A stretch of DNA of 54,229 bases from Brachyspira pilosicoli. GTDB taxonomy: Bacteria > Spirochaetota > Brachyspiria > Brachyspirales > Brachyspiraceae. The stretch is taken from contig NZ_SAXY01000074.1 of the NCBI RefSeq assembly GCF_008016535.1, positions 1 to 54,229 of the forward strand, written 5' to 3'. Both the position numbers and the translations under genes were made by a program. Of the stretch, positions 14,943 to 23,131 are shown in pieces. The notes under the pieces were generated by a model. That model had not been told where the DNA came from. It was given only the letters and a program-made list of their open reading frames with translations, and ran no database searches. Within the stretch, counting starts at the first letter, position 1. Every line of letters starts with the position of its first letter.

Positions 14943-17930
14943 ATGTTTTTTGATATACTTTATAATATTTTAATATACCCTATAGAATTTATTATAGAAA
15001 TATTATTCTATTTGTTTAATAATGTATTTAAATCAAGTTATGGTATAAGTTTATTTTTACTTAGTATATGTATAAATTTTTTGTCGCTTCCTCTATATAA
15101 TATAGCCGAATCTTGGCAGGCTAAAGAAAGAGCCATACAAGATAAAATGAAGCCAATGATAGATAATATTAAGGCTGTATATAAAGGAGATCAAAGATAT
15201 TTATTAATTAGAGCTTGTCAAAGAATAAATGGATACAAAACAATATATGCTTTTCGCGGTACTTTGGGACTTTTAATACAAATTCCTTTCTTTATGGCTG
15301 CTTATAATTTTGTGCATAGTTTAACAGGATTAAACGGTGTGCCTTTTTTATTCATTAAAGATTTATCTAAGCCTGATGCTTTAATTCATATAGGCAGTTT
15401 TAGTATTAATTTGCTTCCATTTGTAATGACTTCATTTAGCTTATTAGCAGGTTTTGTTTATTCTAAAAAATTAAATTTTAAGGAGAGTCTTCCTTTATAT
15501 ATAGTATCATTAATATTTTTAGTTTTATTATATACTTCACCTTCAGGACTTTTATTTTATTGGACTATAAATTGTTTGTTTTCTTTATTAAAAAATATTG
15601 TAATTGAATACAAGCTTTATAATATATTTGTAGTTAATAAACATAAATTATTAAAAGCTTATAATATATTTTTTATTATAGTTACAATATTATTTATATT
15701 ATTAATCTCTTTAGGAAAAATAGAAAGAAAGGCGTATTTATCTGATTTTAATTTTATTTTTATTAAAAATAATAATAATTATGTATACTCTGCTAGAATA
15801 AAATATTACAGCAAAATATTTATAAGCAGTGATATATTTGAATTTAGAGGTAATGTTAATAAGCTTACAAAACACATAAAAAAAATAGAATTTAATGGTC
15901 TTAATACTAAAAATGCTATTGTAGAATTAGATAAAGATATAAATACTATAAATGAAAATATAGATATTTATTATACATTATCTCCTAAATCTTATTCAAT
16001 TAATATATATACTTTTTTATTAATATTAACTTTTATAGTTAACATAGGTAATGTTTACAGATTGATATTTAAAAATAAAGAAGAGGAGTTTTCTTTTACA
16101 TCTATTAGAGATAAATTGATTATTATATCTTGTATTGTTATAAGTATATTGTCTGGCTTATTTATACCTACTTCATTAATAGGTAATTCCCCTCAAGAGT
16201 TTACTAATCCTTTTTATTTAATATTTAATAATTTATCTATATGTATTGGATTATTTTTATTTTACCCTTTATTTATATATTCTTTATTTTCTGAAAGAGT
16301 TAAAAATTATTTGACATTATTGATAGTTTTTTTAGTTTTTATTGTACTTATAAACACATTTATAATGACAGGAAATTATTTAAATATTAATGCTGATTTG
16401 ATATTTGATAATTCTAATTTGCTTATATCATCTTTTAAAGAAATATTTTTGATGCTGTTATTAATTATATTATCTCTATTATTAACGATTTTTATTTTAA
16501 AGAAAAATAATACTATACTTATTAATATTTTTTATATTATATTAATTGTATTTGTATTTATTTCTTCATTTAATATTTATAAAATTATAAAATCTCATAA
16601 TAGTTTTGTGAAAAATGATTATATTGCTAATAATAGTAATAGCTTAAAGATATTTAATTTATCAAAGACAGGTGAAAATATATTTGTTTTTATCCTTGAC
16701 AGAGCTATAAATTCTTACTGGATAGATGCTTTGGAAAGATATCCAGAGTATAAAGAAAAATTAGATGGTTTTACTATTTATCCTAATACAGTTTCTTTTT
16801 CTGATTTTACAGCTACAATAGCTTCTTTATATGGGGGATATGATTATCTTCCTTATGAATTGAGTACAAACAACAATTATAGTATAAAAGATAAACATAA
16901 TGAAGCGTTATTAATGTTGCCAAGAGCATTAGAAAAATATGGTTATAAATCATCTATATTAGAGCCTGTTTATGCTAATTTTCAATATACACCTGATTTA
17001 ACTATATTTAAAGATTATACTAATGTTAAAGCTTATAATAATAATGTTATTGATAAAGATAGTATTGCAAAATATTTTAATCTAGCTGATTTTAATATTA
17101 ATGAGTATAATAAGATAAAACAAAAAAATAGATTTATAAGATTTTCTATATTAAGAATGCTTCCTATTAATTTAAGATATGATTTTTACAGTAATGGTAA
17201 TTGGTTTAATATTGATAGTTTTAATATTAATTCAAGTATATATTCTTATGCTATTTTGAAGAACACTAAAGATTTAATCAATATAAAAGAAGAAGGTAAT
17301 TATTATAATATACTTCATAATATGATAACACATGAACCGCAGTTTTTTGATTCTGATTGTTTACCTTATTTTGAATCGAAAAATGTTAAAGATGAAGATT
17401 TATTAATTTATAAAGATGAATTGAGTGTAAGGCATTTTTATGCTAATGTGGCTTCTATAAATATTTTAATCGATTTTATAGAATATTTAAAAACGAATGA
17501 AGTTTATGATAATACAAAAATTATATTAGTTTCAGATCATGGGCGAGATGTTAATACAAGAGTATTTGATGGTAATTTAAAATTTGCTTCTTGGTACAAT
17601 GCTTTGCTTATATATAAAGATTTTAACAAGAGAGGTGCGATAGAAATAAATACTAACTTTATGACTATAGCTGATACTCCTTATTTAGCAGTTAAACATA
17701 TACCAAATATAAAAAATGTGTTTAATAATAAGATTATTACAAATGATTATAAGACAAATGGAGCTTATATAATTCAATTAAACAAATGGGAGATTAGTAA
17801 GCAATTTTATAATTATTATAATTTTAACTATTATTATTATGTTAAAGATAACATATTTAATATAAATAATTGGGAAAAATTTAAAATAGATATAAAAAAT
17901 AAAAATATAGAAGAAGCGCAATTAAAATAG
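14943..17930 (+). CDS. YidC/Oxa1-like membrane domain fused to sulfatase/LTA-synthase-like domain
   Basis: In this 995-aa membrane protein, residues 1-225 resemble YidC/Oxa1 insertases: paired segments around LSLPLYNIAESWQAKERAIQ, a KMKPMIDNIKAVYKGDQRYL helix, then GLLIQIPFFMAAYNFV and later membrane segments. Residues 240-560 contain a loop region and about six more membrane segments. From residue 573 an alkaline-phosphatase-superfamily domain follows: FVFILDRAINSYW, SFSDFTATIASLYGGYD (candidate nucleophile Thr/Ser), THEPQFFD, and the metal motif VSDHGRD near 862. This domain resembles enzymes that move phospho-alcohol groups (LTA synthase, phosphoethanolamine transferases). Ribosome-binding site GGGAGG. 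The genes that follow handle CDP-linked alcohols, so I infer a role in transferring a phosphoglycerol- or phosphocholine-type group onto surface glycans. Confidence 0.8.
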   Translation: MFFDILYNILIYPIEFIIEILFYLFNNVFKSSYGISLFLLSICINFLSLPLYNIAESWQAKERAIQDKMKPMIDNIKAVYKGDQRYLLIRACQRINGYKTIYAFRGTLGLLIQIPFFMAAYNFVHSLTGLNGVPFLFIKDLSKPDALIHIGSFSINLLPFVMTSFSLLAGFVYSKKLNFKESLPLYIVSLIFLVLLYTSPSGLLFYWTINCLFSLLKNIVIEYKLYNIFVVNKHKLLKAYNIFFIIVTILFILLISLGKIERKAYLSDFNFIFIKNNNNYVYSARIKYYSKIFISSDIFEFRGNVNKLTKHIKKIEFNGLNTKNAIVELDKDINTINENIDIYYTLSPKSYSINIYTFLLILTFIVNIGNVYRLIFKNKEEEFSFTSIRDKLIIISCIVISILSGLFIPTSLIGNSPQEFTNPFYLIFNNLSICIGLFLFYPLFIYSLFSERVKNYLTLLIVFLVFIVLINTFIMTGNYLNINADLIFDNSNLLISSFKEIFLMLLLIILSLLLTIFILKKNNTILINIFYIILIVFVFISSFNIYKIIKSHNSFVKNDYIANNSNSLKIFNLSKTGENIFVFILDRAINSYWIDALERYPEYKEKLDGFTIYPNTVSFSDFTATIASLYGGYDYLPYELSTNNNYSIKDKHNEALLMLPRALEKYGYKSSILEPVYANFQYTPDLTIFKDYTNVKAYNNNVIDKDSIAKYFNLADFNINEYNKIKQKNRFIRFSILRMLPINLRYDFYSNGNWFNIDSFNINSSIYSYAILKNTKDLINIKEEGNYYNILHNMITHEPQFFDSDCLPYFESKNVKDEDLLIYKDELSVRHFYANVASINILIDFIEYLKTNEVYDNTKIILVSDHGRDVNTRVFDGNLKFASWYNALLIYKDFNKRGAIEINTNFMTIADTPYLAVKHIPNIKNVFNNKIITNDYKTNGAYIIQLNKWEISKQFYNYYNFNYYYYVKDNIFNINNWEKFKIDIKNKNIEEAQLK

Positions 17931-17989
17931 TTTATCTCTATATTAAAAAATTATACTATTTATTGATATATTAAATTTTAGGAATAAAT

Positions 17990-19279
17990 ATGATAATTAC
18001 TATTTTAACATTGTTTATATTAATTCAAAATAATGTTTTTGGATATATAGACCCTGGAACAGGAAGTTTACTTTTTTCAGCACTTTTTGGTATAATAGGA
18101 ACACTTTTCTTCTTATCAAAAGCATTAGTGATAAAGTTAAAAACTATGTCTTTTTCTAAAAGTAAAAATATAGAAACAGAAGCTTCAAAAAAGGCAAGAA
18201 TAATAATTTATGGAGAAGATAAAAGATATTATAATGTATTTAAGCCTATAATAGAGGAACTTATAAAATTGGAAATACCAGTAATATATTATAGTTCAAG
18301 TGAAGATGATCAAATTTTTGAAATGAAAAATGATTTACTTCATACTGAGTTTATAGGGGTAGGTAATAAGGCTTATGCTAAACTAAATTTTATAGAAGCT
18401 GATATTTGTTTAATGACTACACCTAATTTAGATGTATTTCAATTAAAACGCTCTAAAGGAGTAAAAAAATATATTCATATAACCCATTCATCAGCAGAGA
18501 CATCTACTTATTGTTTGTATTCATTGGATTTTTTTGATATTGTATTTTTAAATGGTGAACATCAAATAAGAGATATACGCGAGCTAGAAAGAAAAAGAAA
18601 TGCTATTATAAAAGATTTATATGTTGTAGGAAGTCCATATTTAGATGAATTGTCTAAACTTAAAAGTACTGTTGTTAAAGAATTAAAAGGAAAATATAAA
18701 GATAATAGAAAAACAGTATTGTTAGCTCCATCTTGGGGTATGAATTGTATTTTTAGGAGATTTGGTGAAAAACTAATAGATAATATAGTTAATTCAGATT
18801 ACAATGTTATAATAAGACCTCATCCTCAATCTATAATATCTGATAAAGATATTTTGGATAAATTTAAAGAAAGATATAAAGACAAAGATAATGTCGAATG
18901 GGATTTCAACAGATTAAATATTTATTCATTATCAAGAGCTGATATTATGATATCCGATTTTTCAGGTGTTATATTTGATTATTTGTTTTTATTTGAAAAG
19001 CCTGTTATAATACCAAGTTTTGTATTTGATAAAAGAGGTACAGATGCAATAGAGATAGATGAAGAAGTATGGACTTTTGAAACTCTGCCAAAAATAAGTT
19101 TTAAGTTAGATGAAAGCAATTTTTCAAATATTTCTTCTATAATATCTCAAACAATTAATAATAATGCATTAAGAGATAATATTATTAAAGCAAAAGAAGA
19201 AGCTTATATGTATCCTGGTGAATCTGCTAAAAGATCTGCTGATTATATAAAAAATATGCTTGCTGATTTATCTATATAA
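17990..19279 (+). CDS. CDP-glycerol glycerophosphotransferase-family protein
   Basis: This 429-aa protein starts with a membrane segment and the N-terminal motif YIDPGTGSLLFS, then a second hydrophobic helix (to about residue 45). A TagB/TagF-like GT-B domain follows: GVKKYIHITHSSAE, VVGSPYLDEL, LLAPSWG, VIIRPHPQS and DIMISDFSGVIFDYLFL. Family enzymes transfer glycerol-phosphate from CDP-glycerol to a membrane-bound acceptor. No CDP-glycerol synthesis gene (tagD) is nearby, so the donor is uncertain; CDP-choline from the next gene is a conceivable alternative. Ribosome-binding site AGGA; 60 bases after the fusion gene. Confidence 0.85.
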   Translation: MIITILTLFILIQNNVFGYIDPGTGSLLFSALFGIIGTLFFLSKALVIKLKTMSFSKSKNIETEASKKARIIIYGEDKRYYNVFKPIIEELIKLEIPVIYYSSSEDDQIFEMKNDLLHTEFIGVGNKAYAKLNFIEADICLMTTPNLDVFQLKRSKGVKKYIHITHSSAETSTYCLYSLDFFDIVFLNGEHQIRDIRELERKRNAIIKDLYVVGSPYLDELSKLKSTVVKELKGKYKDNRKTVLLAPSWGMNCIFRRFGEKLIDNIVNSDYNVIIRPHPQSIISDKDILDKFKERYKDKDNVEWDFNRLNIYSLSRADIMISDFSGVIFDYLFLFEKPVIIPSFVFDKRGTDAIEIDEEVWTFETLPKISFKLDESNFSNISSIISQTINNNALRDNIIKAKEEAYMYPGESAKRSADYIKNMLADLSI

Positions 19280-19293
19280 ATTAAGGTGATGTT

Positions 19294-20760
19294 ATGAAAG
19301 CTATAATACTTGCTGCAGGAAAAGGAACTAGATTAGCACCAATGACTTTAATAAAACCTAAGCCATTATTGAAAATAAACGGAAAAACATTGCTTGAGAA
19401 TATGGTAAAAATATTAAAGAATAATGGAGTAGATGATATAGTTGTTGTTGCAGGATATAAACATGAAATGTTTGATGAATATAAAGAAAAACTTGGATTT
19501 AAAAAAGTTATATATAATGATTATGCAGTTAAAAATAGCAGTGCTTCATTAAAATTTGTTATAGATGAGATAGTAAAAGGTACAATGATATTTAATGGAG
19601 ATCTATATTTAAAAAATAATTTTTTTTCTTATATAAGATCAGATTCATCTCAGTTTTTAGCTCAGAAAATAGTAGATGGTGTTACATCTTGGGGATATAT
19701 AGTTGATAGGAATTTTAAATTAATAGATATAGATACCAATGCTACAAGTGGTTATGGAGATGGTATAGCAGTATTTGATAATGAAGAAGATGTGAAAATT
19801 TTAAAGGAAGAACTTCTTAATACGTCTGATGATGAATATTGGGAATATTGTGTTTTAAGATCAATAAATAAAATAAATTTTTATGCTTTTAATCATGATG
19901 ATTTATATGTTGAAATAGATTCTTTTAAAGATGCTTTATATCATGATTTGATAACCCCAAAAGAAATAGCTGAACAATGTTCTGATGATGGAAAAATTGA
20001 TAAACTTGCAGGGATAACAAATGTTAACTATAAAATTAAATTTTTAGGTGAAGATAAAATTATAAGAATACCTGGTAAAGGTACAGAAAATATAATAGAT
20101 AGAACTTCTGAAAAGAAAATATTATCTCTTATATATGATAAAGACATAGTACCAAAAAGTGATTTTTATGAAAGTGATATAAAATTGACTGATTTTTTAT
20201 ATGGATATAGGTCTTTAGATTTTAATGATTTAAAAAATTGTGATATTATTTTTCCTTTGATTGCAGAGCAAATGAAAAAACTTCATAATATTAGTCATGA
20301 AGATCATATGGATTTTAAAATTATTTCTATGGTAGAAGAAATAGAAAATTATGAAAACCTTTCTCAAATAAAAATAGTTAATAAATCAGAACATAAATTC
20401 TTATTAAATTTAGCTAGAGATATGGATAAAGGTAAGCAAGTATTATGTCATAGAGATTTACAGCTTCCTAATATAATGTATAATGGTGAAATAATAAAAT
20501 TTGTTGATTTTGAATATGCAGGTTTTAGTTCTATATTGTGGGAGCTTGGTAATTTCACAGCCGAATTAGAATTAAACAAAGATCAAATAATGAAATTTAT
20601 AGAAATTTATAAAGATATAACCTATGAAGAAATAATTATAGGTCAGATGATGTCAAATTATATATGGGCATTATGGGGCTGGATTTATGATTCCATAGAT
20701 TTAGGAAGGAATTATCTTTCTAGATTTCATTCTAATATCAATTTTTTAATGAAAAAATAA
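19294..20760 (+). CDS. licCA: LicC-LicA fusion: phosphocholine cytidylyltransferase / choline kinase
   Basis: This 488-aa protein has two parts. Residues 1-235 form a nucleotidyltransferase domain (ILAAGKGTRLAPMTLIKPKPLL; metal-binding GDLY; YGDGIAVF) of the LicC type. Residues 245-488 form a choline/ethanolamine-kinase-like domain (KFLGEDKIIRIPGKGTENIIDR; catalytic CHRDLQLPNIMYN at about 385-397; FVDFEYAG; LGNFTAEL) like LicA. Together they would turn choline (or ethanolamine) into the CDP-linked form. Fused licCA genes are known in treponemes, where they feed CDP-choline phosphatidylcholine synthesis. Ribosome-binding site AAGGTG; 14 bases after the previous stop. Confidence 0.88.
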   Translation: MKAIILAAGKGTRLAPMTLIKPKPLLKINGKTLLENMVKILKNNGVDDIVVVAGYKHEMFDEYKEKLGFKKVIYNDYAVKNSSASLKFVIDEIVKGTMIFNGDLYLKNNFFSYIRSDSSQFLAQKIVDGVTSWGYIVDRNFKLIDIDTNATSGYGDGIAVFDNEEDVKILKEELLNTSDDEYWEYCVLRSINKINFYAFNHDDLYVEIDSFKDALYHDLITPKEIAEQCSDDGKIDKLAGITNVNYKIKFLGEDKIIRIPGKGTENIIDRTSEKKILSLIYDKDIVPKSDFYESDIKLTDFLYGYRSLDFNDLKNCDIIFPLIAEQMKKLHNISHEDHMDFKIISMVEEIENYENLSQIKIVNKSEHKFLLNLARDMDKGKQVLCHRDLQLPNIMYNGEIIKFVDFEYAGFSSILWELGNFTAELELNKDQIMKFIEIYKDITYEEIIIGQMMSNYIWALWGWIYDSIDLGRNYLSRFHSNINFLMKK

Positions 20761-20783
20761 AAAAGACTTTTATGGAATAATTT

Positions 20784-21674
20784 ATGGGACAATATTTATT
20801 AGGACATTTTTTAGCATTTTTAAGTGTATTTTTTTGGTCTTCTCTTTATGTTTCTACTAAGATATTATTGGAAGACTTTACTCCTCTTGAATTACTTGTG
20901 ATGCAGTTTGTAATAGGCTATTTATTTTTATTAATAATAAAACCTAAAAGACTTGTGCTTGAAAATAAAAAAGATGAAATATATTTTGCACTTTGCGGTT
21001 TAACAGGTATCACTATATATAATTTGTTTTTAAATTTAGCTATAGATTATTCTTTGGCATCAAATGTTAGTGTCATAATAGCAGCAGCTCCTTTATTTAC
21101 AGGTATATTTTCATTTATATTAAAAATAGATAAGCCGTATATAAATTTCTTTATTGGATTTATTATATCAATTATAGGTATTATCATATTGAGTTTTAAT
21201 GGTAAAATAGAACTTCAATTAAATCCTTTTGGAGATATTTTAGCAATAATATCAAGTATGGGATGGGGACTTTATTCTGTTTTGATAACAAAGATTACAG
21301 ATAAAAAATATGATGTTATTTTATCTACTAGAAAAATTATATTTTATGGAATAATATTTATGATTCCTTCATTTTTGTTTTTAGATTTTAGCCCAAATTT
21401 TTTAGCATTAAAAAAACCAGTAACATTATTTAATATGATATTTGTAGCAACTTTTGCTTCTGGTATATGTTTTATTATATGGAATAAGGCTACTTATTTG
21501 ATAGGGGCTATTAAAACTAATATATATGTATATTTAACTCCAGTTATTACTATTATAGTTTCTATTATTATACTTAAAGAGAAAGTAACTTTTATATCTA
21601 TTTTAGGCATGTTTTTAACATTATTTGGGGTTATTATTTCAGAACTAAGAAGAAATAAAATATTTAATAAATAA
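20784..21674 (+). CDS. EamA/DMT-family permease, LicB-like
   Basis: This 296-aa protein has about ten membrane segments arranged as two EamA repeats (residues 5-135 and 150-290), with the typical FFWSSLYVSTK start and FGVIISE end. Haemophilus and pneumococcal LicB choline permeases belong to this superfamily. Directly following a LicC-LicA fusion (23-base gap), choline or ethanolamine uptake is the natural reading. DMT transporters are diverse, so the substrate is inferred from context only. Confidence 0.82.
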   Translation: MGQYLLGHFLAFLSVFFWSSLYVSTKILLEDFTPLELLVMQFVIGYLFLLIIKPKRLVLENKKDEIYFALCGLTGITIYNLFLNLAIDYSLASNVSVIIAAAPLFTGIFSFILKIDKPYINFFIGFIISIIGIIILSFNGKIELQLNPFGDILAIISSMGWGLYSVLITKITDKKYDVILSTRKIIFYGIIFMIPSFLFLDFSPNFLALKKPVTLFNMIFVATFASGICFIIWNKATYLIGAIKTNIYVYLTPVITIIVSIIILKEKVTFISILGMFLTLFGVIISELRRNKIFNK

Positions 21675-21764
21675 TTTTTATTTAAATATTACTAATTTTA
21701 TATTTATAGTAATTAGAATTGTTATATTAAAAAATAAAAAAGTGTTATAAAAGCTTAGAAAAAT

Positions 21765-21793
21765 TTGACTTCATTAGTTATTTGTGTTATAAT
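21765..21793 (+). promoter_or_regulatory. Promoter of rplM-rpsI
   Basis: TTGACT (21765-21770), a 17-nt spacer and TATAAT (21788-21793) predict a start near 21800 and a leader of about 54 bases before rplM. Confidence 0.8.
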
Positions 21794-21853
21794 TAATCAC
21801 TCGTTACATTTTAGAACAAACCACAATATTTAAAAACTTTTAGAAGGTGTATT

Positions 21854-22309
21854 ATGGATAAGAAAACTTTAAAAACAAAAGATAGTACTTATGTTTTATC
21901 CCAAAAAGATATAAAACAAAACTGGCTTATTATAGATGCTAAAGGTAAATCTTTAGGAAGAGTTGCAAGCAGAGCAGCTTATTTATTGAAAGGAAAACAT
22001 AAAGTTGATTATGCTTACAACTTAGATAATGGCGATTATGTTATTATTATTAATGCTAAAGATATAGTATTAACAGGAAACAAAAAGAAAGGCAAAATAC
22101 ATTACAGACACACAGGTTATCCTGGCGGTATAAAATCTGTAAGCTATGGTGAACTATTAGATAAAAATCCTGAAAGAATGGTAAAAATAGCTGTTAAAGG
22201 TATGCTTTCACATAATCCATTAGGCAGACAGCATCTTAAAAAATTAAAAGTATATGCTGGCAGCGAACATCAGCATGAAGCTAATAAACCTACAGTTGTA
22301 AATATATAA
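21854..22309 (+). CDS. rplM: 50S ribosomal protein L13
   Basis: This 151-aa protein carries the L13 blocks WLIIDAKGKSLGRVASRAAYLLKGKHK, GDYVIIINA, YRHTGYPGGIKS and GMLSHNPLGRQHLKKLKVYAGSEHQHEA. The N-terminus has about 10 extra residues (MDKKTLKTKDSTY) compared with E. coli. It is a large-subunit protein at the start of the conserved rplM-rpsI pair. The ribosome-binding site is AGAAGGTG. Confidence 0.97.
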   Translation: MDKKTLKTKDSTYVLSQKDIKQNWLIIDAKGKSLGRVASRAAYLLKGKHKVDYAYNLDNGDYVIIINAKDIVLTGNKKKGKIHYRHTGYPGGIKSVSYGELLDKNPERMVKIAVKGMLSHNPLGRQHLKKLKVYAGSEHQHEANKPTVVNI

Positions 22310-22323
22310 TTAGGAGTTAAAAA

Positions 22324-22722
22324 ATGGCATCTAAACAATTAACTATATTCACAGGCAAAAGAAAAACTGCTAATGCTAGAGTTCGTATAGCTTTAGGAAG
22401 CGGTAAAATTTTAATAAATGGTAAAAATTATGCTGAATATTTCTGTAACAGAGCAGCTTTACTTAAAGTTGTAGAAGACGCTTTAAAAGTAACAGGAAAT
22501 TTAGGTAAATATGATGTATATGCTAATGTACGCGGAGGCGGAGTTTCTGCTCAAGCTGATGCTGTTAGACATGGTATAGCTAAAGCCTTAATAGGTGAGA
22601 GTCAAGACTTTAGAACTACTTTGAAGCGTAACGGTTTCCTTACAAGAGATTCTCGTGTGGTTGAACGTAAAAAATACGGTAGATCTGGTGCTAGAAAGCT
22701 ATTCCAATTCTCAAAACGTTAA
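22324..22722 (+). CDS. rpsI: 30S ribosomal protein S9
   Basis: This 132-aa protein has GKRKTANARVRI at the start, GGGVSAQADAVRHGIAKAL in the middle and the C-terminal tail ending RKLFQFSKR. The tail, with its terminal Lys-Arg, reaches toward the P-site tRNA. It is 14 bases after rplM with ribosome-binding site AGGAG. Confidence 0.97.
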   Translation: MASKQLTIFTGKRKTANARVRIALGSGKILINGKNYAEYFCNRAALLKVVEDALKVTGNLGKYDVYANVRGGGVSAQADAVRHGIAKALIGESQDFRTTLKRNGFLTRDSRVVERKKYGRSGARKLFQFSKR

Positions 22723-22765
22723 TTATATATTATTCTCTTAAAATATTATATAAGGTGTTTAAGAA

Positions 22766-23131
22766 ATGAATGCTAAAAAATTAAAGAAATTTAAAGATTT
22801 AATATTAGAAGAAAAAAGAAAGACTTTAGACGAACTATTAAGCGGAAATGAATCTTACGAAACACTTAAAGAAGATGCTCATGGTGATTTGGCTGATATA
22901 GCTTTTCAGGCTTATGAAAAACAAAGTTTAGTATCTTTTTCGCAAAAAGAAAGAGACAGATTAGATATGCTTAATAATGCTCTTAAAAGAATTGAAGATG
23001 GTTCTTATGGTAAATGCATAGATTGTAAAGAAGAAATTAATGAAGAGAGATTAACTGCAATACCATATACTTTAAGATGTATTAATTGTATGTCTAAATA
23101 TGAAGATAAAAAACGCCGTGAAAAAATGTAA
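22766..23131 (+). CDS. DksA/TraR-family zinc-finger protein
   Basis: This 121-aa protein has a helical coiled-coil N-terminal part (KLKKFKDLILEEKRKTLDELL...). A C4 zinc finger follows in the last third: CIDCKEEINEERLTAIPYTLRCINC. DksA-type proteins bind the RNA polymerase secondary channel and adjust initiation with ppGpp. It is shorter than E. coli DksA (151 aa), and the acidic coiled-coil tip is not clearly DxxDA, so DksA-like activity is likely but unproven. Its stop overlaps the priA start (TAATG). Confidence 0.88.
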   Translation: MNAKKLKKFKDLILEEKRKTLDELLSGNESYETLKEDAHGDLADIAFQAYEKQSLVSFSQKERDRLDMLNNALKRIEDGSYGKCIDCKEEINEERLTAIPYTLRCINCMSKYEDKKRREKM

